Source: Dehalococcoidia bacterium (lineage in GTDB: Bacteria; Chloroflexota; Dehalococcoidia; Dehalococcoidales; UBA3254). From it: 64,000 bases of DNA. Numbering within the stretch: the first letter of the stretch is position 1; every line of letters starts with the position of its first letter. This document shows, piece by piece, positions 35,878 through 44,017 of this stretch. The notes under the pieces are model-generated. The model was not told the DNA's origin, ran no database searches, and saw nothing but the letters and a program-made list of their open reading frames with translations. Location: the NCBI GenBank assembly GCA_025361145.1, contig JANYAV010000014.1:20741-84740 (forward strand), given 5' to 3'. A program made the translations under genes and the position numbers.

Positions 35878-36540
35878 CTATTTACCTTTCAAAGCGAGTT
35901 TAAGCTGATCTTCGGTATCAGTAGGGGTCAAGGCGATAATTTGGTCACCGGTCTGAATATATAGATCGGGAGTCGCAGTTACGGGTTTTTGGTCACGGTG
36001 TATGATGAGTGTAAGTATACTGCCAGCGGGTAATTCCAGGTCTTTGATCTTTTTCCCTACGCTCCTGGCATCGGCAGGAATCTTGATCTCCACCATTTCC
36101 ATGCCTCTCTCGTGCAGAGTCATAAGGTGGGTTAACATGTGGGTAGGCATTTCTTGCTGGATGCTTTCCATGATCACATCGGTGCTGTTAATAGTGACAT
36201 CTATACCAAGCAGTCGGAAGATAGCTTCGTTATTAGGATTATTAATACGAGCAATAGTGCGGGGAACATTAAATTTATGCTTGGCAACCTGACAAGCTAC
36301 CAAATTATCCTCATCGTCGCCAGTGACTGAAATCAACATATCAGCTCTGGCAGCACCGGCATCAGCTAGAGTAGATACTTCACAGCCGTCACCCAGCATA
36401 CAGACGGCACCTAAATCATTGGAAATGAATTCGATCCGACTGCGTTCTTTTTCAATGATCAAAATCTCATTTGATTCTGTTAGCAAAGCTTTTCCCAGGT
36501 GGTAGCCTACTTTACCGCCTCCAATAACGATGATATACAT
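35878..36540 (-). CDS. TrkA-type potassium-channel regulator with RCK-N and RCK-C domains
   Basis: A 220-residue cytosolic regulator. The N-terminal Rossmann domain binds NAD(H) or ATP (VIGGGKVGYHLGKAL), followed by ISVTGDDEDN, and the C-terminal RCK-C domain starts near residue 145 (VEIKIPADARSVGKKI). It starts within the stop of the preceding RCK gene (TAATG overlap). No TrkH/KtrB membrane subunit is adjacent. Confidence 0.9.
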   Translation of the reverse strand: MYIIVIGGGKVGYHLGKALLTESNEILIIEKERSRIEFISNDLGAVCMLGDGCEVSTLADAGAARADMLISVTGDDEDNLVACQVAKHKFNVPRTIARINNPNNEAIFRLLGIDVTINSTDVIMESIQQEMPTHMLTHLMTLHERGMEMVEIKIPADARSVGKKIKDLELPAGSILTLIIHRDQKPVTATPDLYIQTGDQIIALTPTDTEDQLKLALKGK

Positions 36541-36947
36541 TATTGACCTCGATCCAGTAGATTACTTTTTAAAAGCTGGGCGAAAATAATAGTAGGGCTA
36601 AATGCTTCCAGACCAAGGTTATTATATAATTCGCGGCGTAATGGATCATAAACGCGCAGCAAGACCTTAGGTACTTTAAAAATATATTTGGCAATCTGAG
36701 CAGCCATAATGTTACGATTGTCACCCTGGGTTACAGCAACGAAAGCTTCTGCAGACTCAATCCCAGCTTTCTTGAGAGTTTCATCGTTAGTACCGTCGCC
36801 GACAAGAGCAGTGCCTTTAAAATCTGCAGGAAGACGGCGAAAACTAAACTCGCTAACATCCAAAACAGTAACCTGATGACCTTCAGCATCCAGCGTTGTA
36901 GCTAGTTGCGCACCGGTACGACCGCAACCCATAATAAAAATCTTCAT
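36540..36947 (-). CDS. Short TrkA-N (RCK-N only) protein
   Basis: A 135-residue Rossmann-fold RCK-N domain (MGCGRTGAQLATTL, FVAVTQGDNRN) without an RCK-C domain. It is placed before the full RCK protein and after a universal stress protein, with overlaps of one and four bases, so the three are probably made together. Paired short and long RCK subunits may build a hetero-octameric gating ring; this is inference. Confidence 0.88.
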   Translation of the reverse strand: MKIFIMGCGRTGAQLATTLDAEGHQVTVLDVSEFSFRRLPADFKGTALVGDGTNDETLKKAGIESAEAFVAVTQGDNRNIMAAQIAKYIFKVPKVLLRVYDPLRRELYNNLGLEAFSPTIIFAQLLKSNLLDRGQ

Positions 36948-37414
36948 ATCTTGTTCCTGTCGCCTGTTTCCCTAATATATTGAGAACATAACATTACCCG
37001 ACAAGATGCGTTTCGGAGAACATAAGGAACAATGGACCCTAAGTTAAATTGTCCGAAGCGGGATTGAGGTTTGATACCCATTAAAATCAAATCAATTTTG
37101 CGGTCAACTGCTTGATCGATTATGGTGGGAGCGACTTCCCGTGCTTGCAATAAATCAGTTTCTATTACATAATCCTCATCTTCGGCAATCTTTTCCATAC
37201 GGATAAGGATTTCCTCAGCTCTACGTGTTTCTGATTCTATTTCTGCCTCTAACGGTAAGGAACGTTTGATAGTGATAACATATAAAACATAAAGCTTGCT
37301 TTTATCGCGACTAGCTATCCAGCAAGCAGTTCTTATAGTTTCCTCATCTGTATCTGTCCCGGTCACGGGCACAAGAATACGGTGGATAATGTTCCTTTTT
37401 TTCTCTTCGCTCAT
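36944..37414 (-). CDS. Universal stress protein (UspA family)
   Basis: A 156-residue nucleotide-binding protein: RILVPVTGTDTDEETIRTA at the start, a central ILMGIKPQS segment and the C-terminal GSIVPYVLRNASCRVML typical of ATP-binding Usp proteins. It is the first gene of a three-gene unit with two TrkA-like regulators, fitting the known use of Usp domains in ion-transport control. Confidence 0.86.
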   Translation of the reverse strand: MSEEKKRNIIHRILVPVTGTDTDEETIRTACWIASRDKSKLYVLYVITIKRSLPLEAEIESETRRAEEILIRMEKIAEDEDYVIETDLLQAREVAPTIIDQAVDRKIDLILMGIKPQSRFGQFNLGSIVPYVLRNASCRVMLCSQYIRETGDRNKI

Positions 37415-37612
37415 AAGTATTGTAGTATTATATGATTATCTGGTTAATTTAATCAATAGTCTATTACGCATGATGGGCTTTACGTTTACTTTTTAAAATA
37501 ATGCCTTTAGTAGGCTGAAAATCCACCAGATTATGGGTTTCCAACGACTCAAAACAATAATCTCTTATAACTAAAATAGATTTTGTTGGTTGGGTTTAGT
37601 GGATACGAACAG

Positions 37613-37642
37613 TTGCCATGTTTAGCGATAATGGCATATTAT
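37613..37642 (+). promoter_or_regulatory. Promoter of remA with an inverted repeat between the boxes
   Basis: TTGCCA at 37613-37618, an 18-base spacer and TATTAT at 37637-37642. TGCCAT (37614-37619) and ATGGCA (37631-37636) form an inverted repeat that fills the spacer, which could bind a regulator. Confidence 0.45.
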
Positions 37643-37676
37643 ATTAACATATTAAAACTACTGTGAGGGGATAATT

Positions 37677-37967
37677 ATGTCTATCGAGTTAGTACATGTT
37701 GGGTTTGATAATTTTCTGGCGGTTAAGCGAATTGTTGCTATTGCCTCACCGGCTTCTACTAATATTAAGCGAGCGATAAAAGAGGCCATTGCTAAAGGTG
37801 TATTAATAGACATGACTCACGGCCGTAAGACAAGGGCAGCCATTTTTACAGATAACGGACATATCTTTTTAACCTCTCGTGCTCCAGAAATCATTGCCGG
37901 TCGTTTGCAGGTCAGCCATGTGGGTTCAATTTTAAAATCAGAGCAGGAAGATGATACCAACGAATAA
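37677..37967 (+). CDS. remA: RemA/DUF370 DNA-binding regulatory protein
   Basis: A 96-residue member of the RemA (DUF370) family: IELVHVGFDNFLAVKRIVAI, ASTNIKRAIKEA, LIDMTHGRKTRAAIF and the C-terminal LTSRAPEIIAGRL. In Bacillus RemA activates matrix and osmoprotection genes; the role in this organism is not known. AGGGG precedes the ATG. As in many Firmicutes and Chloroflexota it sits directly before gmk, here overlapping it by 17 bases. The expected rpoZ is absent next to gmk. Confidence 0.92.
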   Translation: MSIELVHVGFDNFLAVKRIVAIASPASTNIKRAIKEAIAKGVLIDMTHGRKTRAAIFTDNGHIFLTSRAPEIIAGRLQVSHVGSILKSEQEDDTNE

Positions 37968-38586
37968 GATACAAGAGGACACTTCTGAATATACGAGTGC
38001 TCCTCTGGTTATTATAATGTCCGGCCCTTCCGGCGTGGGTAAAGATGCTATCCTCAGCCGTATGAAGGAACGACGATACCCGTTTTTCTTTGTAACTACC
38101 ATGACCACACGTCAACGTAGGGAAACTGAAATAGACCAGGTTGACTATCATTTTGTCTCGGTTCAGGATTTTCAAGCGTTGCTTAATAGCAAGGGACTCT
38201 TGGAATCTGCTAATGTATATGGAAATTGGTACGGTGTTCCCAAAAAACCAATTGAAGAAGCTATTGCCAAAGGTCAGGATACAATCATAAAAGTGGATGT
38301 ACAGGGCGCGGCAAATATAAAAAGAATTTTACCTGAGGCTGTTTATATTTTTATCAATGCGCCTTCTTTGGGTGAATTGTGTAATAGATTAATAAGCCGC
38401 TGTACGGAAAATGCCGCTGATCTATCATTGCGGATAAAAACCGCTCAATCCGAATTGGCCAAAATGGCTGATTTTGACTACGTGGTGATGAATCCCCCCG
38501 GTGATATTGAAAGCGCTGTAAAAGATATTTTAGCAATAGTAAAAGCCGAAAAATGCCGGGTTAAGCAGCGCCAAATCAATTTATAA
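37951..38586 (+). CDS. gmk: Guanylate kinase
   Basis: Phosphorylates GMP to GDP. The P-loop SGPSGVGKDAIL is near residue 26, followed by TTMTTRQRRETEIDQVDYHFV and VDVQGAANIK. The length of 211 includes about 20 extra residues before the usual start, which overlap remA. A start nearer the P-loop is possible, but no better ribosome site is seen. Confidence 0.94.
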   Translation: MIPTNKIQEDTSEYTSAPLVIIMSGPSGVGKDAILSRMKERRYPFFFVTTMTTRQRRETEIDQVDYHFVSVQDFQALLNSKGLLESANVYGNWYGVPKKPIEEAIAKGQDTIIKVDVQGAANIKRILPEAVYIFINAPSLGELCNRLISRCTENAADLSLRIKTAQSELAKMADFDYVVMNPPGDIESAVKDILAIVKAEKCRVKQRQINL

Positions 38587-38668
38587 TATTTTATAGCTAT
38601 CTTAAACAATACGCCACACGTTTGCCTTCTTTTATAAACTCCTCAAATCCTGTAGAATGATTTTTACC

Positions 38669-41245
38669 ATGATTGAGAATCTGACACCTATCCGCCAGCA
38701 ATATCTAAAAGTTAAACTACAATATCCTCAGGTTATAGTTTTTTTTCGCTTGGGTGATTTTTACGAGACCTTCGATGAGGATGCCCGTATAGCATCGAAA
38801 GAACTCGAAATCGTCCTAACCGCGCGTAGTATGGGGAAAGGTAATTCTATCCCCATGGCTGGGATTCCATATCATGCGGTAGATAATTATCTGGCCCGTT
38901 TGATAAATCGCGGTTATAAAGTAGCCATTTGCGAACAAATGACCAAAGCTGGAGAGACAAAGGGGATTGTCCAAAGAGAAGTTGTGAGGTTGGTTACACC
39001 TGGCACTGTAATCGAGCCTGGATTATTAATAAGCAAAGTAAATAATTATTTGCTGAGCGTATTTATAGACCGTGCTCAAGCCGGTTTAGCTTACGCAGAT
39101 ATCACAACCGGAGAATTTGAGGTAGCGCAGACATCATTGAACAGGGTAATAAATGAGATAGAAAGACTTAAGCCATCAGAAATACTTGTTCCCAAAACTT
39201 TAGATATTACTTCTTTCAAAATTACCAGCCCCATGACTCGTTTGGAAGATTATGACTATGACCTAGAATCGGCCTCAAAGATTTTGTTAGATCAGTTTAA
39301 AGTGGCGTCTTTAGATGGATTTGGTTGCGCCAATCTGCCTTTGGCTCTAAGGGCGGCAGGAAGTATCCTGCATTACTTGAAAGAAACTCAAAAGAATTCA
39401 CTTAATCACTTAAACGGGTTAACAACTTACTCAACTGAAAGTTTTATGGCTTTGGATCTACAAACGCAGAATAATCTGGAGTTATTACACAGCAGCCGTA
39501 CTTTAAAGGCAGAAGGATCGCTTCTCTCTGTTTTAGATTTTACACGAACTGCAATGGGCGGTAGGTTACTTAGAAAATGGCTTGGGCAACCACTATTAGA
39601 TATACAGCAGCTTAACCAGCGTTTGGATGCGGTTCAGTGGGCTTATAACGAAAGCCTAAAAAGGTTAAAATTTATTGCTCTCTTAAGCGATGTGGCTGAT
39701 ATGGAGCGCTTGATTAATCGCATCAAGACTGGCATTGCTTCTCCGCGAGAGATCATTGCGCTAAGAAAGGGCCTTGAGGTTATTCCTGAGATAAAGTCAA
39801 TTATCGAAGCAAGTCCTTTGAATTGGTTGGAAAAGGACTTGCATCCTCAACCTGAAATAGTTGAGTTGATCGGTAAGGCGATAAACGATCACCCACCCGC
39901 TGTTTTGGATGAAGGTGGAGTAATTAAAGTAGGGTTCTCTCCTGAGCTTGATGAGTTGCGTAATCGTTCTAACAGTTCCAAACAATATTTAGCTGGATTA
40001 GAAAAGCGGGAAAGAGAAAAAACCGGGATAAAATCACTTAAAGTGGGATATAACCGAATTTTTGGATATTACATTGAAGTTTCCAATGCTAACCTGGGGC
40101 AAGTGCCCCAACATTTTATTAGAAAACAGACATTAGTGGGAGGAGAGAGATTTTATACTCCAGAATTAAAAGAATATGAGGCGCTTATCTTGCATGCACA
40201 GGAGCGCATAATCGAAATGGAGTCAGATCTTTTCAAGGTTATTTGCGGTCAAATAGCTGCAACTGGTGAAGCAATTGCCACCCTGGCGCAAGCTATTGCT
40301 ACCATAGATGTGATAAATGCCCTCGCTGAGGCCGCTATCCGTTATAACTACGTAAGACCAAATTTAAATTCAGGAAAGGCTTTAACAATAAAGGATGGAA
40401 GACATCCGGTAGTGGAACGTAGTTTGCCCGAGAACGTTTTTATCTGCAATGACACTTATCTATCTAACGAGGATGCCCGGTTAATCATTTTAACGGGACC
40501 AAATATGTCAGGTAAGTCAACTTATTTGCGGCAAGTAGCTTTGATCGTATTGATGGCGCAGATCGGCAGTTTTGTGCCGGCATCTTCAGCAGATATAGGG
40601 ATAGTAGATAGAATATTTACGCGTATAGGTGCAGGAGAAGATCTGGCGGCAGGAAAGTCTACCTTCATGGTTGAAATGTCTGAAACTGCAAATATTCTGA
40701 ACAACGCCACGGCGGAATCCTTGATAATATTGGATGAAATAGGCCGAGGGACCAGCACTTATGACGGCTTGTCTATCGCGCGGGCTGTGGCCGAATATAT
40801 TCATAATTCCCCCAGATTGGGCGCGAAGACCCTTTTTGCTACTCATTATCATGAGTTAGTAGAGTTAGCAGGATTTTTACCTTTTGCCAAAAATTTCAAT
40901 GTATCGGTTATTGAAGACAAAGGTGAAGTAGTATTTTTGCGTAAAGTTGTCCCAGGGGGAGTTGATAAAAGCTATGGCATCCATGTTGCCAAATTAGCCG
41001 GATTGCCCAGAACAGTGATTAATAGAGCACAAGAAGTTTTGACCACCCTTGAAAATAATGAGAGCAATATATCTGTCTCAAAACCTAAAAGGGATATTAT
41101 TAATAACCAAATTAGCCAGATAACATTTTTGGGGACTAAATCGGTGGTTTTAGAAGAACTCGAAGATATTGATTTAGACGGTCTAACGCCTCTGGATGCA
41201 CTGAATAAGCTTTATGTGCTGCAGAAGAAGGCCAAAGAAGCTTAA
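38669..41245 (+). CDS. mutS: DNA mismatch repair protein MutS
   Basis: Recognises mismatches and recruits MutL. The mismatch-contact FYETF motif lies near residue 30 (FFRLGDFYETF), the core lever region follows, and the ATPase shows GPNMSGKST, DEIGRGTSTYDG and TLFATHYHEL. About 858 residues. The ATG at 38669 is preferred over 38657 because a weak promoter (TTTATA, 16 bases, TAGAAT at 38653-38658) would start transcription near 38665, and no ribosome site serves either codon. mutL is not in the window. Confidence 0.95.
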   Translation: MIENLTPIRQQYLKVKLQYPQVIVFFRLGDFYETFDEDARIASKELEIVLTARSMGKGNSIPMAGIPYHAVDNYLARLINRGYKVAICEQMTKAGETKGIVQREVVRLVTPGTVIEPGLLISKVNNYLLSVFIDRAQAGLAYADITTGEFEVAQTSLNRVINEIERLKPSEILVPKTLDITSFKITSPMTRLEDYDYDLESASKILLDQFKVASLDGFGCANLPLALRAAGSILHYLKETQKNSLNHLNGLTTYSTESFMALDLQTQNNLELLHSSRTLKAEGSLLSVLDFTRTAMGGRLLRKWLGQPLLDIQQLNQRLDAVQWAYNESLKRLKFIALLSDVADMERLINRIKTGIASPREIIALRKGLEVIPEIKSIIEASPLNWLEKDLHPQPEIVELIGKAINDHPPAVLDEGGVIKVGFSPELDELRNRSNSSKQYLAGLEKREREKTGIKSLKVGYNRIFGYYIEVSNANLGQVPQHFIRKQTLVGGERFYTPELKEYEALILHAQERIIEMESDLFKVICGQIAATGEAIATLAQAIATIDVINALAEAAIRYNYVRPNLNSGKALTIKDGRHPVVERSLPENVFICNDTYLSNEDARLIILTGPNMSGKSTYLRQVALIVLMAQIGSFVPASSADIGIVDRIFTRIGAGEDLAAGKSTFMVEMSETANILNNATAESLIILDEIGRGTSTYDGLSIARAVAEYIHNSPRLGAKTLFATHYHELVELAGFLPFAKNFNVSVIEDKGEVVFLRKVVPGGVDKSYGIHVAKLAGLPRTVINRAQEVLTTLENNESNISVSKPKRDIINNQISQITFLGTKSVVLEELEDIDLDGLTPLDALNKLYVLQKKAKEA

Positions 41246-41308
41246 TATAAACATAATAACCTTTTTGATTAAATACAGTGTTAACCCTTTTCTGTCCCGG
41301 GTAAAAGG

Positions 41309-41563
41309 TTAGTGAGAGTAAGCTCCGGAGATAAAATATAACGCAGCGATCAGGGCTATTATCATTATTGCTAGCGTAATAATAAAGCGTGTGTTATATT
41401 TCCCGTTGGGAAACCGCCAGACAATAACCGGCCGATTAGCTAATCGATTTCTAACAATAGCGGCTGCTTCTTCCGAGGTTAGTTTTCTGCTAATGGGTTG
41501 CGGATTAATATTGTTAGCAGGCGTTTCAGAGCCTTTTCTTTTAGATTCTTTTTCTTTAGACAC
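41309..41563 (-). CDS. Hypothetical single-pass membrane protein
   Basis: An 84-residue protein with a charged N-terminal half (MSKEKESKRKGSE) and one hydrophobic helix at about residues 60-80 (FIITLAIMIIALIAALYFI). The segment LTSEEAAAIVRNRLANRPVIVWRFPNGKYN is compact and polar. No family is recognised. The gene is convergent with mutS. Confidence 0.5.
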   Translation of the reverse strand: MSKEKESKRKGSETPANNINPQPISRKLTSEEAAAIVRNRLANRPVIVWRFPNGKYNTRFIITLAIMIIALIAALYFISGAYSH

Positions 41564-41653
41564 TTATTCGGTCACCCTTTTATTTATTTCCATTATTATA
41601 GCATTGAGAGTTGCTTTGCGCATATTTATTCAGTGATCATAGAAGTTCTAAAT

Positions 41654-41683
41654 TTGACAAAGTTGTTTAATAGCGATTAGAAT
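41654..41683 (+). promoter_or_regulatory. Promoter of a putative noncoding RNA
   Basis: TTGACA at 41654-41659, an 18-base spacer and TAGAAT at 41678-41683. The expected start is near 41690. No ORF of note follows before the terminator at 41854-41889. Confidence 0.6.
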
Positions 41684-41689
41684 TTTAAT

Positions 41690-41889
41690 GTAATATGACT
41701 CAGGAAGAACAAATATTAATGTCGGTGTATAATCCGGGAAATAGAGAAATAAGGCGTATAAGGTTTACCTCAATATTTGAGGCAGGTCTAGTATGTCTCT
41801 TTACCCCCGCGAAAGGTGTTTAGTTACCAGAACAACATTGTTTAGAGCACATCAAGCCTGGAATCGATTTATTCCAGGCTTTTATTGTT
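41690..41889 (+). ncRNA. Candidate noncoding RNA of about 200 nt
   Basis: A 420-base gene-free region holds a consensus promoter, about 165 bases without a sizeable ORF, and a strong terminator, so a discrete small RNA is expected. Local pairing is visible: hairpin CCTCAA/TTGAGG (41768-41773 with 41777-41782), AGAGA (41743-41747) with TCTCT (41796-41800), GGG with CCC just outside, and an outer helix of AACA...ATGT (41708-41722) with ACATTGTT (41835-41842). This nested, rod-like fold resembles 6S RNA in outline, but I cannot identify a family. It lacks SRP, tmRNA and T-box motifs. The separate argJ promoter argues against an attenuator. Confidence 0.5.
41854..41889 (+). terminator. Terminator of the candidate noncoding RNA
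   Basis: AAGCCTGGAAT (41854-41864) pairs with ATTCCAGGCTT (41871-41881) over an 11-bp stem, followed by TTATTGTTT. Confidence 0.85.
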
Positions 41890-41944
41890 TAAAAGATACG
41901 AAATTAAAAATAAGGAGTAATGCCATAAAAGCGGTTGGTTCAAA

Positions 41945-41973
41945 TTGATAGAGCGAGCGTAATATGGTATATT
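41945..41973 (+). promoter_or_regulatory. Promoter of the arginine operon (argJ), near-leaderless
   Basis: TTGATA at 41945-41950, a 17-base spacer and TATATT at 41968-41973. The predicted start (about 41980) is only about six bases from the argJ ATG at 41986, and no Shine-Dalgarno site exists. Confidence 0.65.
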
Positions 41974-41985
41974 TTGAGAGTATAA

Positions 41986-43206
41986 ATGAGCACAACAATA
42001 GAAATAATCCCTGAGGGTGGTGTGACTTCTCCTCGAGGTTTTACGGCGGGAGCCACCTATGCAGGTATAAAAAAATATTCTAAAGACGCACTGGATTTAA
42101 GTGTGCTTTATTCTGAGACTATTTGCACAGCGGCCGCCGTGTTTACCACCAATAAGATCAAAGCTGCTCCGGTCATTATCGATCAAAATAATCTGGCAAA
42201 AACTGGAAAAGCGCAGGCAGTCGTTATTAATAGCGGCTGCGCTAATGCCTGTACCGGAGAACAGGGAATGGCAGCAGCTTTAACCACGGCGGATCTTACT
42301 GCTTCTTTCCTGGGGCTACCTTCTGACATGATAATGCTGGCAAGTACCGGTGTTATTGGCGTTCAACTAGCTGTAGATAAAATTAAAACCGGTTTATCCA
42401 ATATCATTTTAAGTGTGGAAGGTGGAAACTCTCTGACCATGGCTATTATGACCACGGATACAAGACCGAAAAAGATAGCTGTGAAAATTGAGGATGGCGG
42501 GATTAGTTACACTATTGGCGGGACCTGCAAAGGGGCAGGGATGATTCATCCTGATATGGCAACGATGCTGGGTTTTATAACTACAGACGCAGCGGTAGAC
42601 GGGGTATTTCTTAAGGAAGCGTTAAACAAAGCTGTGGCTGATTCTTTCAACCTAATTTCCGTAGACGGTGATACTAGCACTAATGACACAGTGCTTTTAA
42701 TGGCAAATGGTTTAGCTGGAAACCCATTAATAAATTATGGGTCCACTTTAGGTTCAAGTTTTCAAAAGGCACTTAATCAGGTCTGTTTATATCTGGCTAA
42801 AAGCATCGCCAGGGATGGCGAAGGCGCCACACGCTTAATTGAGGTCGTAGTAAATGGGGCTATGAGCATTAATGACGCCCGCTTAGCAGTCAGGACCATT
42901 ACCAGTTCTCCTCTAGTCAAAACAGCTGTTCATGGGGGCGATCCAAACTGGGGACGTATTATCGCTGCGGTTGGGAGAAGCGGTGCTGCCATAGTGCCTG
43001 AAAAGTCAGATGTTTATATCGGTGATATGTGCCTGTTGAAACACGGTTTGCCTCTGGTTTTTGATAAGAAGGCTGCAGCAGCCTTATTGAAAAGAGAAGA
43101 GGTTGTTTTAAGAGTGGAATTAAATATCGGGAAGGCATGTGCGATAGGGTGGGGCTGTGACCTCTCTAAAGAATATGTTGAAATAAATGCAGAGTACACT
43201 ACTTAA
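41986..43206 (+). CDS. argJ: Bifunctional ornithine acetyltransferase/N-acetylglutamate synthase
   Basis: Recycles the acetyl group from N-acetylornithine to glutamate in arginine synthesis. The 406-residue precursor self-cleaves before the threonine in MATMLGF (about residue 190). GCANACTGEQG, CKGAGMIHPDM and HGGDPNWGRI are family marks. It heads the argJ-argB-argD-argG-argH operon. argC and argF are not in the window. Confidence 0.96.
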   Translation: MSTTIEIIPEGGVTSPRGFTAGATYAGIKKYSKDALDLSVLYSETICTAAAVFTTNKIKAAPVIIDQNNLAKTGKAQAVVINSGCANACTGEQGMAAALTTADLTASFLGLPSDMIMLASTGVIGVQLAVDKIKTGLSNIILSVEGGNSLTMAIMTTDTRPKKIAVKIEDGGISYTIGGTCKGAGMIHPDMATMLGFITTDAAVDGVFLKEALNKAVADSFNLISVDGDTSTNDTVLLMANGLAGNPLINYGSTLGSSFQKALNQVCLYLAKSIARDGEGATRLIEVVVNGAMSINDARLAVRTITSSPLVKTAVHGGDPNWGRIIAAVGRSGAAIVPEKSDVYIGDMCLLKHGLPLVFDKKAAAALLKREEVVLRVELNIGKACAIGWGCDLSKEYVEINAEYTT

Positions 43207-43207
43207 A

Positions 43208-44017
43208 ATGAATAAACACATATTAGTAGTAAAAATAGGCGGATCTACTCTAGGCCAACATGATACGACACTACAGGACCTGGTTGACCTGCAAAAACGA
43301 GGGATCCCCGTAGTAGTAGTCCACGGTGGCGGAAAGATTATCACCGAGTGGTTGGGTAAACTATCCTCAACTTCTCAATTTGTGAAGGGTGAACGGGTTA
43401 CGGATGAGGTTGGACTGGAAGTAGCTACAGCAGTATTAGCCGGCCTGGTCAATACGGAATTAGTGGCCAACCTCAATGCGTTGAAAGCTAAAGCGATAGG
43501 ACTGAGCGGTGTAGACGGATGTTTGCTAACAGCGAAAGTAAAGAACTCTGAACTAGGCTATGTGGGAGATATCGAAAAGGTCGATATTGATCTTTTAAAT
43601 ATGATAATTGAAGCTGGATATATACCTATAATCTCTTCGATTAGTTATAATCCAGCGGTTAAACCTGGCAGTGGACCTCAAGTTTTAAATGTAAATGCCG
43701 ACGTCGCTGCCGGAGAAATCGCCGCCGCTTTAGGTGCCGGAAAACTAATCTTTTTGACTGATATCGGCGGAGTTTGCGATAAAAAGGGACAGGTTATTGC
43801 GTCATTAAGTGTTCAAGAGGCTGAAGAATTAATTGTCTCAGGGGTTGCCAGCAAAGGTATGATTCCCAAGATTAACTCTGGTATACGGGTGACGGTTGCT
43901 ACCGGAATAGCCAGAATTATAGATGGCAGGCGTCCTCATGCTTTGTTGCACGAAATTGAAAACAGTGAAGGCGGAACCACTATCTATAATAAATTAAGCG
44001 AGGCTAAAAATGGATAA
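43208..44017 (+). CDS. argB: N-acetylglutamate kinase
   Basis: Phosphorylates N-acetylglutamate. The start at ATG 43208 gives the usual N-terminus leading into VVKIGGSTLG; an in-frame ATG at 43187 would overlap argJ. GGGKIITEWL, NVNADVAAGEIAAAL and the C-terminal GMIPKINSGI (regulatory region) are clear. It overlaps argD by eight bases. Confidence 0.95.
   Translation: MNKHILVVKIGGSTLGQHDTTLQDLVDLQKRGIPVVVVHGGGKIITEWLGKLSSTSQFVKGERVTDEVGLEVATAVLAGLVNTELVANLNALKAKAIGLSGVDGCLLTAKVKNSELGYVGDIEKVDIDLLNMIIEAGYIPIISSISYNPAVKPGSGPQVLNVNADVAAGEIAAALGAGKLIFLTDIGGVCDKKGQVIASLSVQEAEELIVSGVASKGMIPKINSGIRVTVATGIARIIDGRRPHALLHEIENSEGGTTIYNKLSEAKNG

Noticed and set aside
36540..36947. Frameshifted TrkA split into two ORFs
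   Set aside because: Both proteins start with their own complete Rossmann motif, so they are two separate genes rather than a broken one.
41690..41985. T-box or attenuator controlling the arg operon
   Set aside because: No T-box antiterminator sequence is present, and argJ has a strong promoter downstream of the terminator.
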